64,000 nt of DNA from an uncultured Alistipes sp. (GCF_910580175.1 NZ_CAJTXD010000004.1:124001-188000), one strand, 5' to 3'. Counted from the stretch's first letter, positions 25,716 to 34,262 are shown. The notes: generated from the sequence alone by a model not told the origin. Translations and numbers: made by a program.

Positions 25716-26000
25716 TTGGGCAGGGGCTGCAGATCATAGGGCCGTCGGCTCCCGGAGAGTCGAATATTTGCCCGCTCTTGGGGAATCAAGGTGTCGGCGA
25801 ATTCCGGACATCAAGTTCTTGCTCGCCCTCGAAGATCGACTCCCTTTCCGCTTGCGGCGAATCGAGTTCCTGCCGACAGGAAAGAGCGTGGCTGTGCCGC
25901 TCGAAACGGTCGGATCGATTTGTGGGGGCATAATCATCGACGGTCGGGTGGATTTTTCGGCATAATAATCGCGGTAGGGCTGACATATGATTGTTCAGCT

Positions 26001-26972
26001 ATGAAAACGCATTATCTTGGTTTGGAGTTGTCGTCGCCCGTTGTCGTCGCCAGCTCGCCTTATACCGCTACCCGGGAAAATATCGAAAAGTGCGCGGCAC
26101 AGGGTGCCGGCGCCGTGGTGTTGAAGTCCATTTTCGAGGAGCAGGTGCTGCATCGCGCCGCGGCGTTCGACTATCGGCCGCAGGGGATGGGCGATTCGGG
26201 CGAGTACCTCGAACGCTACCTCGGCGACGCTTACAAACTCGATTTCTTGCAGTTGATCGGCGATGCGCGCAAGACCGGACTGCCCGTCATCGCCAGTGTC
26301 AATTGCGTGTCGGCCGGCAACGGGTGGGTCGACTATGCTGCGGCGATGGCCGATGCCGGGGCGGCGGCTTTGGAGTTGAACATCTTTTTCCAGCCGACCG
26401 ATCCGTGTCGTTCGGCCCGGGAGATCGAATGCGATTACGCGGCCGTCGTGCAGCGGGTGGTCGAGGCGGTCGGGATTCCGGTTTCGGTCAAGTTGCCCAT
26501 GCGGCTGACCAACGTCCTGGCCGTGGCCGATGCGTTGCGCCGGTGCGGTGCCCGGGGCGTCGTGCTGTTCAACCGGTTTTTCGAACCCGACATCGACATC
26601 GAGCGCATGGAGTTCGTCGCCGGCGATCCGTTCAGCCGGCCGTCGGAGCTGCGCAACGTGTTGCGTAGTGCGGCACTTTGTAATGCCGCCTTGCCCGAGT
26701 TGGATTTGTCCGTTTCGACAGGCGTGCACGACGGTGCGGCCGCCGTCAAGGCTTTGTTATGCGGTGCCCGGGCGGTGCAGGTGTGTTCGGCGATTCATAT
26801 AAACGGCTATGGCGCGATTGCGGAGATCGGTCGTTTCGTCGACGAGTGGGCCGAGCGACACGGGTTCGCGTCGCTCGACGATTTCCGAGGAACGATGAAC
26901 TACGGCAACCCTGGCAATGCGCTTTTCCAGCGGGTGCAGTATATGAAATATTTCCCGCTCAAGGATAAATAA
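26001..26972 (+). CDS. Dihydroorotate dehydrogenase-like flavoprotein
   Basis: 323 residues with a TIM-barrel FMN-protein pattern (MKTHYLGLELSSPVVVASSPYT at the start, VKLPMRLTNVLAVADALRRCGARGVVLFNR, and DLSVSTGVHDGAAAVKALLCGARAVQVCSA). The family resembles PyrD/PreA. However, where PyrD has the catalytic N-x-S-C-P-N loop this protein has ALELNIFFQPTD, so the catalytic Cys/Ser is missing. True pyrimidine synthesis is covered by pyrD elsewhere in this window. It is therefore probably a different flavin oxidoreductase. The ATG at 26001 matches the start of the barrel; upstream frame is non-coding. Confidence 0.75.
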   Translation: MKTHYLGLELSSPVVVASSPYTATRENIEKCAAQGAGAVVLKSIFEEQVLHRAAAFDYRPQGMGDSGEYLERYLGDAYKLDFLQLIGDARKTGLPVIASVNCVSAGNGWVDYAAAMADAGAAALELNIFFQPTDPCRSAREIECDYAAVVQRVVEAVGIPVSVKLPMRLTNVLAVADALRRCGARGVVLFNRFFEPDIDIERMEFVAGDPFSRPSELRNVLRSAALCNAALPELDLSVSTGVHDGAAAVKALLCGARAVQVCSAIHINGYGAIAEIGRFVDEWAERHGFASLDDFRGTMNYGNPGNALFQRVQYMKYFPLKDK

Positions 26973-26999
26973 AACGTTATTAAGATTAATTAAAACGTT

Positions 27000-27623
27000 T
27001 TAATGTCCGGTTTCCTGCGTGTAGATTTCATCGAAGCGGCGGCGGAGCGTTTCGCGGTCGCGGATCACGGCGCGTAGTTCTTCGAGACGCCGGGCGTTGT
27101 CCGAGAAAGGAATCCAGAGCCGCAAGTAGCCTCCGTCGGCATATTTCCGTTCCAGATGCTCGCAGCAGCGGGCGTATTGCCCCTCGCGGTCGAGGGCCGG
27201 GTTGTGTGCGAGTCCGTATTGGATCGTGCGCCGCAGCACCGTGTCGACGTCGATGCAGCGATCGGCTTCGGCGACGATGCGCCCGTAGATCGTGCAGGGT
27301 GCGTGGTCGGACGAGGCGCGGTGGTCTTCGACGGCGTCGCGCATGATGGCGATCTGTTCGTCGGAGAACCATTTGCGCAACACGGGGTCGGCCGCGAGGA
27401 TTTCGCCCGAGCGGATGTGGTGCCGCTCGCGGCCGTCGGCCAGTCCGGTGTCGTGGTAGGCGGCGATGGTGCAGACCATATCGGGGTCGATGTCGTAGTG
27501 GGCCGCCAGGGACTGGCTGCGGGCGATGACCGTGCGGGCATGGTCTCCCCGGTGCGCGGCGTCGAACGCCTCGTAGCGGGGCAGGATGTCGGTTTCGATG
27601 TAATTTTGCAGTTCAGGATTCAT
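27000..27623 (-). CDS. HD-domain phosphohydrolase
   Basis: 207 residues. The metal-binding HD pattern is complete: H in GDHARTVIARS (residue ~32), HD in IAAYHDTGLAD (~59-60), H in RHHIRSGEIL, and D in MRDAVEDHR. Such proteins hydrolyse nucleotides or other phosphoesters; the substrate cannot be told. Small, soluble, no other domain. The start MNPELQNYIE at 27623 begins the conserved part. Convergent with the dihydroorotate dehydrogenase-like gene, 27 bp apart. Confidence 0.75.
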   Translation of the reverse strand: MNPELQNYIETDILPRYEAFDAAHRGDHARTVIARSQSLAAHYDIDPDMVCTIAAYHDTGLADGRERHHIRSGEILAADPVLRKWFSDEQIAIMRDAVEDHRASSDHAPCTIYGRIVAEADRCIDVDTVLRRTIQYGLAHNPALDREGQYARCCEHLERKYADGGYLRLWIPFSDNARRLEELRAVIRDRETLRRRFDEIYTQETGH

Positions 27624-27710
27624 GGGATGAAAACAAGGAAAAACGAACGGGATTCGCGGCGACACCGTTGTGCCCGCTTGTCGGGAGGGGCGTTCTTCGG
27701 CCGGGAAACG

Positions 27711-27738
27711 ACAAGTCCGCTTATTTAAGCGGACTTGT
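27711..27738 (-). terminator. Hairpin after rny
   Basis: A perfect 13-bp stem ACAAGTCCGCTTA/TAAGCGGACTTGT with a TT loop, about 100 bp after the rny stop codon. The T-tract is weak on both strands, so it may stabilise an RNA end rather than terminate. Confidence 0.6.
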
Positions 27739-27835
27739 CGATCAATGGCGTCGGACGGGCGAACCGGCATGTATGATATGCCCACGCAACCCTACGCGTC
27801 GTTTGCTCTGTGCGATCGTTCGCCGGGGCGCCGGC

Positions 27836-29383
27836 CTATTTGGCATACGATACGGCCCGGGTCTCGCGGATCACGGTAATCTTTACTTGGCCCGGATAGG
27901 TCATTTCGTCCTGAATCTTCTTGGCAATATCGTGCGAGAGACTCTCCGACTCCTGATCGGTCAGCTTGTCGGCGCCGACGATCACGCGCAACTCGCGGCC
28001 CGCCTGGATGGCGTAGGTCTTTACCACGCCGGGATACGACAGCGCGATGTCCTCCATCTCTTTCAGTCGCTTGATGTAGCTCTCGACCACTTCGCGGCGT
28101 GCGCCGGGGCGCGCTCCCGATATGGCGTCGCACACCTGGATGATCGGCGCGATGAGCGACGACATCTCCACCTCGTCGTGGTGGGCGCCGATGGCATTGC
28201 ATACCTCGGGCTTCTCCTTGTACTTGTCGGCCAGCTTCATGCCGATGATGGCGTGCGGCAGCTCGGGTTCGTCGTCGGGCACCTTGCCGATGTCGTGGAG
28301 CAGACCGGCGCGGCGGGCGATCTTGGGGTTCAGCCCCAGCTCGGCGGCCATGATGCCGGCCAGGTTGGCCGTTTCGCGGGCGTGTTGCAGGAGGTTCTGG
28401 CCGTAGGACGAGCGGTATTTCATCTTGCCGATCATGCGGATCAGCTCGGGATGCAGGCCGTGGATGCCCAGGTCGATGGTCGTGCGCTTGCCCACCTCGA
28501 CGATCTCCTCCTCGATCTGTTTGCGGACTTTGGCCACGACCTCCTCGATGCGGGCGGGGTGGATGCGGCCGTCGGTAACCAGCTGGTGCAGCGACAGACG
28601 CGCGATTTCGCGGCGCACGGGGTCGAAGCCGCTCAAGATGATCGCCTCGGGCGTGTCGTCGACGATGATCTCGATGCCCGTGGCGGCCTCCAGAGCGCGG
28701 ATGTTGCGGCCCTCGCGGCCGATGATGCGGCCCTTGACCTCGTCGCTCTCGATGTTGAAGACCGTCACGGCGTTTTCGATGGCCGTCTCGGTGGCGACGC
28801 GCTGGATCGAAGCCACGATGATGCGCTTGGCCTCTTTCGAAGCGGTCATCTTGGCCTCCTCGATGGTCTCGTTGATGTAGGCGGCCGCTTCGGTCTTGGC
28901 CTCGGCTTTCATGTTGTCGATGAGGATGTTCTTGGCGTCTTCGGTGCTCATGCCCGAGATCTGCTCCAGGCGGACGTTCTGTTCTCGCTTCATCTGGTCG
29001 ATCTCCTCCTTCTTGTGCTCCAGGATTTGCAGCTGGTTCTGCATCTGCTCCTTGAGACGGTCGTTCTCGCGGATTCTGTTGTCCAGATCGCGCTGCTGGT
29101 TCTGGAGGTTCTGTTCGATCTGCCGGGCGCGCTGTTCGCTCTGGGCGATCTTCTGGTTGCGTTCGTTGACTTGGCGGTCATGCTCGCTCTTGAGCTGCAT
29201 GAACTTCTCCTTTGCCTGGAGAATCTTCTCCTTCTTGAGCATTTCGCCTTCGGCCTCGGCCTCTTTGAGAGCCGTTTCGCGCCGTTTGCGGATCGACGTG
29301 CGGACGACCAGGTTGGTCACCGCGGCGTAGATTCCGACGGCGGCTACGGCGGAGATGCAGGCTGCCAGAATGATGGTATTCAT
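27836..29383 (-). CDS. rny: Ribonuclease Y
   Basis: 515 residues, full length. A membrane-anchored endoribonuclease that starts mRNA turnover. Order: N-terminal membrane helix (IILAACISAVAAVGIYAAV, residues 3-21), a long coiled coil (about 30-200), a KH domain with GRIIGREGRNIRALE (about 215-230), and the HD hydrolase domain with LQHARETANLAGIM and RRAGLLHDIGKV (about 340-375). It lies downstream of zapA with a structured RNA between them, an arrangement I believe to be common in this phylum. Confidence 0.96.
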   Translation of the reverse strand: MNTIILAACISAVAAVGIYAAVTNLVVRTSIRKRRETALKEAEAEGEMLKKEKILQAKEKFMQLKSEHDRQVNERNQKIAQSEQRARQIEQNLQNQQRDLDNRIRENDRLKEQMQNQLQILEHKKEEIDQMKREQNVRLEQISGMSTEDAKNILIDNMKAEAKTEAAAYINETIEEAKMTASKEAKRIIVASIQRVATETAIENAVTVFNIESDEVKGRIIGREGRNIRALEAATGIEIIVDDTPEAIILSGFDPVRREIARLSLHQLVTDGRIHPARIEEVVAKVRKQIEEEIVEVGKRTTIDLGIHGLHPELIRMIGKMKYRSSYGQNLLQHARETANLAGIMAAELGLNPKIARRAGLLHDIGKVPDDEPELPHAIIGMKLADKYKEKPEVCNAIGAHHDEVEMSSLIAPIIQVCDAISGARPGARREVVESYIKRLKEMEDIALSYPGVVKTYAIQAGRELRVIVGADKLTDQESESLSHDIAKKIQDEMTYPGQVKITVIRETRAVSYAK

Positions 29384-29499
29384 TGGTCTTTACGTGTTTT
29401 TTGTGTTAGGGTTTCTGTTATGATATTGTGTCCACTTTTGTCATAAAAAAACCGCATAGTTTCCTTTAGTTTGTTTGACGAATCTGCAAGATAAGTCAT

Positions 29500-29690
29500 G
29501 TGTGGAGGCTCCGGCCATCGCAACCTTCCAACGGCACGCCGCAGCGTGCACCCCTTGCGGGGTCAAGGCCTGGTTTTGAAGCGCCCCGAGTTGCTCCAAT
29601 GTAAGAAGTGTTCAGTTTCGCAAAACTCCAAGGAACCTATGCGGGTAGATTCTTCGTATGTAAAAGAACGTCCGGAGGAACGTTACCCCT
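29500..29690 (-). ncRNA. Structured RNA between zapA and rny, candidate 6S RNA
   Basis: The 299-bp gap between rny and zapA is rich in short perfect hairpins on the minus strand: AGTTT-TGCG-AAACT nested inside GTTC/GAAC and AAGAA/TTCTT with an unpaired bulge; ACCCC-GCAA-GGGGT; GCACGC-TGCG-GCGTGC; and AACGTTC-CTCC-GGACGTT overlapping the zapA stop. There is no plausible protein. Size (~170-190 nt), density of tetraloop hairpins and position next to zapA (as for ssrS in proteobacteria) suggest a 6S-type RNA that would sequester RNA polymerase. I could not fold a complete 6S closing stem by eye, so the identity is tentative, as are the ends. Confidence 0.5.
29661..29684 (-). terminator. Hairpin at the zapA stop codon
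   Basis: AACGTTC-CTCC-GGACGTT followed by CTTTT on the minus strand, starting in the TAA stop codon. It may end the zapA transcript or be the first element of the downstream RNA. Confidence 0.55.
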
Positions 29691-29982
29691 CCAAAGTGTT
29701 GAGGTAGGCGTCGAGTTCTTCGTCGAGCCGCTCCAGCCGCCCCAGGTCGTCGTCGTCCGGCTCGCGGCTCAGCCGCGCGGCCACGTTGGCGATGGCGAAC
29801 TTGAGCGCCGTCATCGAGAGATAGTCCTGCTCGCCCCAGTTGCGGATGTTCTGCTGTTTGATCAATGCCAGAAAACCGTTTACCTCGCGTTCGGCCAGAC
29901 GGTAGACCTCTTCCTTTTCGCTCTCGATGGAGAACGGGTAGCTTCTGCCTGCTATTTTCAGCGTTATCGCCTGCTTGGCCAT
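29683..29982 (-). CDS. zapA: ZapA, FtsZ-ring-associated protein
   Basis: 99 residues. ZapA bundles FtsZ filaments at midcell. The N-terminal AITLKIAGRSYPFSIESEKEEVYRLAEREVN is the family's beta-strand/helix start; a C-terminal coiled coil with LSMTALKFAIANVAARL follows. Preceded by a coiled-coil gene that is probably cotranscribed. Confidence 0.88.
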   Translation of the reverse strand: MAKQAITLKIAGRSYPFSIESEKEEVYRLAEREVNGFLALIKQQNIRNWGEQDYLSMTALKFAIANVAARLSREPDDDDLGRLERLDEELDAYLNTLEG

Positions 29983-30038
29983 GTTCGTTCCGTCTCTCGT
30001 TTTTTAGCCGTTTTAGGGCTGGGCGTCAATGTATTTTC

Positions 30039-30392
30039 TCAATCTTCTTCAACTTCGGGCGCCGGTTCCTGCGGCTGTGCGGCCCTCTCCTGCGTTTCTT
30101 GTCCCGAACGTTCGAGCAAGGCCAGACACTTGTCCACCTCCCGCATAAGTTGGTTGACGCGTGCCCTCGCTTTGTCCCGGTTGCTGCTTCCGCCCGCCAG
30201 CCCCTCGGTCAGCTGCATGCGCGCCACCTCGGCATCGAGTTCGCGGATGCGTCTTTCGAGCGTTCGGTTTTCGTCGCGCAGCGCGTCGCGCTGGGCCGTC
30301 AGTTCCGCGCAAAGTCCCTTGAGACGGCGGTGCTCCTCGATGAGCCGCCGGGTCCGGGTCTCGATATTTTCGATCACGCTTTTGTCGGTCAT
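30039..30392 (-). CDS. Small coiled-coil protein upstream of zapA
   Basis: 117 residues, nearly all helix with heptads from about residue 8 to 95 (IETRTRRLIEEHRRLKGLCAEL...LERRIRELDAEVARM), then an acidic, proline-rich tail (PAPEVEED). No signal peptide. The position directly before zapA suggests a partner in cell division, similar in kind to ZapB, but sequence alone does not prove it. It is the first gene of this small operon, with a good promoter. Confidence 0.65.
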   Translation of the reverse strand: MTDKSVIENIETRTRRLIEEHRRLKGLCAELTAQRDALRDENRTLERRIRELDAEVARMQLTEGLAGGSSNRDKARARVNQLMREVDKCLALLERSGQETQERAAQPQEPAPEVEED

Positions 30393-30420
30393 GACTGGCG
30401 TCCGGATTGCGTTTCCCTCT

Positions 30421-30452
30421 CAAAGGTACGAAAAAGAACGGGAATACGCAAA
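30421..30452 (-). promoter_or_regulatory. Promoter of the coiled-coil/zapA operon
   Basis: TTTG (30449-30452), a 20-bp spacer and TACCTTTG (30421-30428) on the minus strand, 29 bp before the ATG. The -33 element touches the end of rimO. Confidence 0.65.
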
Positions 30453-30454
30453 TT

Positions 30455-31753
30455 TTATTTTGCGACGACCTCGCCGTAGAGGTCGTAGTCGGCCGCCGAG
30501 GTCATGCGCACCGGGTAGAAACGGCCGCGTTGCAGCCGTCGTCCGGCAGCCGGAATCAACACTTCCTGATCGACTTCGGGCGAGTCGTATTGGGTGCGCC
30601 CCACGTAGAAGTCGCCCTGCCGCGAATCGATGATCGTCCGTTCGGTGCGTCCCACGCGGCGGCGGTTGTTCTCCAGCGCGATTTCGCGTTGCAGGGCCAT
30701 GATCCGCTCGACCCGTTGCTGCTTGACCGCTTCGGGGATGTCGTCGCGCAGCCGGAGTGCCGAATGGGTGCCCTCCTCCTCGGAGTAGGCGAAAACCCCG
30801 AGCCGCTCGAAGCGCACTGCGCGGACGAACTCCTCCAGTTCGGCGAAGTCGGCGTCGCTTTCGCCCGGATAACCGACCAGCAGGGTCGTGCGCAGCGCCA
30901 GGTCGGGGATCGCGTGCCGCAACTTGTCGATCAGCTCCATCGCCTCGGCCTTGGTGTGGCGGCGCAGCATGGCCGACAACTGATTGTCGGCGATATGTTG
31001 GAACGGGATGTCGAGGTATTTGCAGATTTTGGGTTCCGAGGCCATCGTTTCGATCACCTCGTCGGGGAAGCCGGCCGGGTAGGCATAGTGGAGACGCAGC
31101 CACTCGATGCCGTCGATGCGGCAGAGCCGGCGCAGCAGCTCGGCCAGCATACGTTTGCCGTAGAGGTCGATGCCGTAGTAGGTGGTGTCCTGGGCGATGA
31201 CGAGCAGCTCGCGGACGCCCTGGGCGGCCAACTTGCGGGCCTCCTCTTCGAGCACCTCCATGGGGACGGAGACGTGCGGCCCGCGGATGAGCGGAATGGC
31301 GCAGTAGCCGCATTTCCAGTTGCAGCCCTCCGAAATCTTGAGGCAGGCGTAGTGGCGCGGCGTTGTGAGGTGCCGTTCGGTGGCCAGCGCCGCGTCGTCG
31401 GCAGCGCCCAAGGCGCGAACGATGCCCTCCCAGGTGCGGGCGCCGAAGTAGTCGTCGACCTCGGGGATTTCGGCCCGCAGCTCGTCGGCATAGCGCTCGG
31501 AGAGACAGCCGATGACGAAGAGCCGCTCGATGCGCCCCGCCTTTTTTGCTTCGGCGGCCCGGAGAATCATATCGATCGACTCCTGCTTGGCATCGCCGAT
31601 GAATCCGCAGGTGTTGACGACCACGGTTTTGGCGTCGGTGCGGTCGCTGTCGAACATGACCTCGTAGCCGGCGGCCGCCAGCCGGGCCATGAGGTGCTCG
31701 CTGTCGACCGTATTCTTGGAACACCCGAGAGTGATGACGTTGATCTTCTTCAT
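30455..31753 (-). CDS. rimO: RimO, ribosomal protein S12 methylthiotransferase
   Basis: 432 residues. A radical-SAM enzyme that adds a methylthio group to a conserved aspartate of ribosomal protein S12. N-terminal cluster-binding cysteines occur in TLGCSKNTVDSEH, VNTCGFIGDAKQES and VIGCLSERY. The radical-SAM CxxxCxxC motif is in CNWKCGYCAIPLIRG (about residue 145). A C-terminal TRAM domain (RTERTIIDSRQGDFYVGRT) binds the substrate. The S12-type signature KISEGCNWKC separates it from MiaB. Starts eight bases after ftsY, so one operon. Confidence 0.95.
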   Translation of the reverse strand: MKKINVITLGCSKNTVDSEHLMARLAAAGYEVMFDSDRTDAKTVVVNTCGFIGDAKQESIDMILRAAEAKKAGRIERLFVIGCLSERYADELRAEIPEVDDYFGARTWEGIVRALGAADDAALATERHLTTPRHYACLKISEGCNWKCGYCAIPLIRGPHVSVPMEVLEEEARKLAAQGVRELLVIAQDTTYYGIDLYGKRMLAELLRRLCRIDGIEWLRLHYAYPAGFPDEVIETMASEPKICKYLDIPFQHIADNQLSAMLRRHTKAEAMELIDKLRHAIPDLALRTTLLVGYPGESDADFAELEEFVRAVRFERLGVFAYSEEEGTHSALRLRDDIPEAVKQQRVERIMALQREIALENNRRRVGRTERTIIDSRQGDFYVGRTQYDSPEVDQEVLIPAAGRRLQRGRFYPVRMTSAADYDLYGEVVAK

Positions 31754-31761
31754 GCTGCGGG

Positions 31762-32766
31762 TCAGTTTTCCTCCTTGCCGAACAAAGCGTCGACGAATGC
31801 TCGGCGGTCGAACATCTTCAACTGGTCGATGCCCTCGCCGATGCCGATGTAGCGCACCGGCACGCGGAAGCGGTCGCTGATGCCGATTACCACGCCGCCT
31901 TTGGCCGTGCCGTCGAGCTTGGTAATAGCCAGCGAGGTAACTTGCGTGGCCTGAGTGAACTGCTTGGCCTGTTCGAAAGCGTTCTGCCCGGTCGAGCCGT
32001 CGAGCACGAGCATGACCTCATGCGGTGCGCCGGGGATCACTTTGGCCATGACGTTTCGGATTTTGGTCAGCTCGTTCATCAGCCCTACCTTGTTGTGCAG
32101 GCGTCCGGCCGTGTCGATGAGCACTACGTCGGCGCCGTTGGCTTTGGCCGAAGTGAGCGTGTCGAAAGCCACCGAGGCGGGGTCGGAACCCATCTCCTGG
32201 CGGATCATCGTGGCGCCGGCGCGGTCGGCCCACACCTTGAGCTGGTCGATGGCGGCGGCGCGGAACGTGTCGGCGGCGCCGATCCAGACCTTGCGCCCAG
32301 TCTTGGCAAGCTGGGCGGCGAGTTTGCCGATGGTGGTGGTCTTGCCGGCCCCGTTGACTCCTACGACCATCACTACATAGGGTTCGCCGGGCCGGGTGTC
32401 GAGACCGAAGTGCTCGGCCGAGCCGTGCGCCTCCTCCAGCAGGGCGGCGATCTCCTGGCGCAGGATGGTTTGCAACTCGGAGGCGTTCATGTATTTGTCG
32501 CGGGCGGCGCGCTCCTCGATGCGGCGAATGATCTTGACGGTGGTCTCCACGCCGACGTCGGAGGTAATGAGCACCTCTTCCAACTCGTCGAGCAGATCGG
32601 CGTCGACGGTCGAGCGGCCGGCCACGGCGCGCGTCAGTTTCGAAAAAAGTCCTGCTTTGGTCTTCTCCAGACCGGCGCTGAGTTCCTTCTGCTCGTGTTG
32701 TGCGACCTCGGGTTGTGCGGGAGCCGGAGTGTCGGATTTCTTTTTGAAAATATCGAAAAAAGCCAT
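31762..32766 (-). CDS. ftsY: FtsY, signal recognition particle receptor
   Basis: 334 residues. A GTPase that docks SRP-ribosome complexes to the membrane. The short N-terminal MAFFDIFKKKSDTPAPAQ lacks the long acidic A domain of E. coli. The N domain (about 30-120) is followed by the G domain with GVNGAGKTTTIGKLA (G1), DTFRAAAIDQL, LIDTAGRLHN (G3) and TKLDGTAKGG (G4). The start at 32766 is the first Met before this FtsY-like N-terminus; the frame upstream passes the promoter. Confidence 0.95.
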   Translation of the reverse strand: MAFFDIFKKKSDTPAPAQPEVAQHEQKELSAGLEKTKAGLFSKLTRAVAGRSTVDADLLDELEEVLITSDVGVETTVKIIRRIEERAARDKYMNASELQTILRQEIAALLEEAHGSAEHFGLDTRPGEPYVVMVVGVNGAGKTTTIGKLAAQLAKTGRKVWIGAADTFRAAAIDQLKVWADRAGATMIRQEMGSDPASVAFDTLTSAKANGADVVLIDTAGRLHNKVGLMNELTKIRNVMAKVIPGAPHEVMLVLDGSTGQNAFEQAKQFTQATQVTSLAITKLDGTAKGGVVIGISDRFRVPVRYIGIGEGIDQLKMFDRRAFVDALFGKEEN

Positions 32767-32803
32767 AATCTTTTGAAATAGTCCCCTGGGGGTATCTGTT
32801 TTG

Positions 32804-32811
32804 CAAAGATA
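32804..32811 (-). promoter_or_regulatory. -7 element for ftsY-rimO
   Basis: TATCTTTG on the minus strand, 37 bp before the ftsY ATG. Confidence 0.6.
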
Positions 32812-32843
32812 GAAAGATAATAAGAAAGTCTGAAAAAAAACGT

Positions 32844-32851
32844 TATCTTTG
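32844..32851 (+). promoter_or_regulatory. -7 element for the secreted-protein gene at 32918
   Basis: TATCTTTG, diverging from the ftsY element 32 bp away; predicted start near 32858, giving a leader of about 60 nt. Confidence 0.55.
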
Positions 32852-32917
32852 TAAAATATGCTCCGGCGGCGCACGATGACTTCATGTGCTATCGCCGGCC
32901 CGATCATTCGTAATATT

Positions 32918-33784
32918 ATGATGAAGAAAAGAGTATTTTTGGTGTTGGCCTGCGTGTGCGGAACCGCTTCCGTATTGGCGCAGGATTTGATTGTCAAGCG
33001 CGATTCGTCGCGCATCGAAGCCCGGGTAACGGAGGTCTCGCCCTCGGAGGTGCGCTACAAACGCTTCTCCAACCCCGACGGGCCTACCTATGTACTGCCC
33101 ACGGCCGACATTCATGCGATCCGCTATGCTAACGGCGAGGAGGAAGTTTACGAACTGCCGGCACCGAAATCTATGTCATCCGCACCAGGCACGGAGCCGG
33201 GTTCGACTTCGGGTTCGACGGCATCCCCGGCGCCGCGACAGTATGAAGTGGGCGACTACTACGAGCGCGGCGATGTGCGGGGCGTGGTGTTCCAGGTCGA
33301 GGAGGACGGATGGCACGGAACGATAATCTCGCTCGACGAAATCATGCTTCCGTGGTGCGTTTTCCGCAAGGCGGATGCTTTTGCGACGGGGGCCGACGAC
33401 CTGAAAGACGGCATGGCGAATATGGAGACTTTGGAACGCTACATTGCTGCGCATGGACTGTCGTGGGCCGACTTCCCGGCTTTCGAATGGTGCCGCGGGC
33501 TGGGCGAAGGGTGGTATCTGCCTTCGATCGACGAAATGTTGGTCGCCGGACATTGCTACAACGGCGGTTCGCGCACGCGCTATGACCGCAAGGCTCGCAA
33601 CCGGTTCAACGACACGCTGCGGGAGCACGGCGGCAAGCGGATGGATCGCATGGTCTACTATTTTACCTCGACCGAGCAGGATGCCGACCATGCCTACACG
33701 ACCCATATGGATCTGGAGCCGCCCTATTCGCAGCCGATTCCGAAGCACAACCGGTTTCTGGTGCGGGCCGTACACCGATTCTGA
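32918..33784 (+). CDS. Exported protein with C-terminal fimbrial/Lcl-like domain
   Basis: 288 residues with a signal peptide (RVFLVLACVCGTASVLAQ). Residues ~22-70 (LIVKRDSSRIEARVTEVSPSEVRYKRFSNPDG...HAIRYANGEEEVY) are a short domain often seen at the start of Bacteroidota exported proteins. A low-complexity Ser/Pro/Thr linker follows. The C-terminal ~150 residues (GLGEGWYLPSIDEM...YYFTSTEQDADHAYTTHMD...FLVRAVHRF) resemble Lcl/DUF1566-type domains. No enzyme motif. The gene runs against its neighbours and divides an otherwise continuous ribosomal-protein/ftsY cluster. Start at the tandem ATGs 32918/32921. Confidence 0.6.
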   Translation: MMKKRVFLVLACVCGTASVLAQDLIVKRDSSRIEARVTEVSPSEVRYKRFSNPDGPTYVLPTADIHAIRYANGEEEVYELPAPKSMSSAPGTEPGSTSGSTASPAPRQYEVGDYYERGDVRGVVFQVEEDGWHGTIISLDEIMLPWCVFRKADAFATGADDLKDGMANMETLERYIAAHGLSWADFPAFEWCRGLGEGWYLPSIDEMLVAGHCYNGGSRTRYDRKARNRFNDTLREHGGKRMDRMVYYFTSTEQDADHAYTTHMDLEPPYSQPIPKHNRFLVRAVHRF

Positions 33785-33846
33785 AACGGGGACGATGGGA
33801 AGGCAAGGGGCTGCGAGGCTGCTGTTTCCATCGCTGTCCGGAATAT

Positions 33847-33884
33847 AAATACAAAGGGCATCCCGCGGGATGCCCTTTGTATTT
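33847..33884. terminator. Palindromic bidirectional terminator
   Basis: A perfect 38-bp palindrome centred at 33865/33866 (core GGGCATCCCG-CGGGATGCCC, flanked by AAATACAAA and TTTGTATTT). It separates the convergent exported-protein gene and rpmB-rpmG-DUF4295. Confidence 0.9.
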
Positions 33885-33905
33885 AAGAGTCCGGCTCTTA
33901 AAATA

Positions 33906-34067
33906 CTATTTCTTCTCGTCAGCGAAGAATTCCTTTACCTGGTCGTTGGGGATGATGCCTTCCTTGAACATATAGGCGCCGGTCTTCTCCGATTTGACCA
34001 TCTTGATGCACTTGGTAAAGTTCTTACCCGTGCCGGTTTTCAGTGTTGCGACTACTTTCTTTGCCAT
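33906..34067 (-). CDS. DUF4295 family small basic protein
   Basis: 53 residues, MAKKVVATLKTGTGKNFTKC... ending FFADEKK. A small lysine-rich protein restricted to Bacteroidota and encoded after rpmG. Its size, charge and position with L28 and L33 suggest ribosome association; function not established. Starts 12 bp after the rpmG stop. Confidence 0.85.
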   Translation of the reverse strand: MAKKVVATLKTGTGKNFTKCIKMVKSEKTGAYMFKEGIIPNDQVKEFFADEKK

Positions 34068-34079
34068 GGTGTGCTAAAA

Positions 34080-34262
34080 CTATTTGATTTCACGGTGAAC
34101 AGTGACGCGCTTGAGGAACGGGTTGTACTTGCGGCGCTCCAGACGGTCGGGGGTGTTCTTCTTGTTCTTGGTGGTAATGTAGCGGGACATGCCTGCCACA
34201 CCGCTTTCTTTCTGCTCGGTGCATTCGAGGATGACTTGCACGCGATTGCCTTTCTTAGCCAT
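34080..34262 (-). CDS. rpmG: Ribosomal protein L33
   Basis: 60 residues: MAKKGNRVQVILECTEQ, then GMSRYITTKNKKNTPDRLE and KRVTVHREIK, matching L33 throughout. The four-Cys zinc-ribbon is absent except for one Cys, so this is a zinc-independent (C-minus) form. Middle gene of rpmB-rpmG-DUF4295. Confidence 0.96.
   Translation of the reverse strand: MAKKGNRVQVILECTEQKESGVAGMSRYITTKNKKNTPDRLERRKYNPFLKRVTVHREIK

Noticed and set aside
29498..29707. A 69-codon frame over the zapA-rny RNA
   Set aside because: Composition and hairpins indicate RNA; no ribosome binding site and it overlaps zapA.
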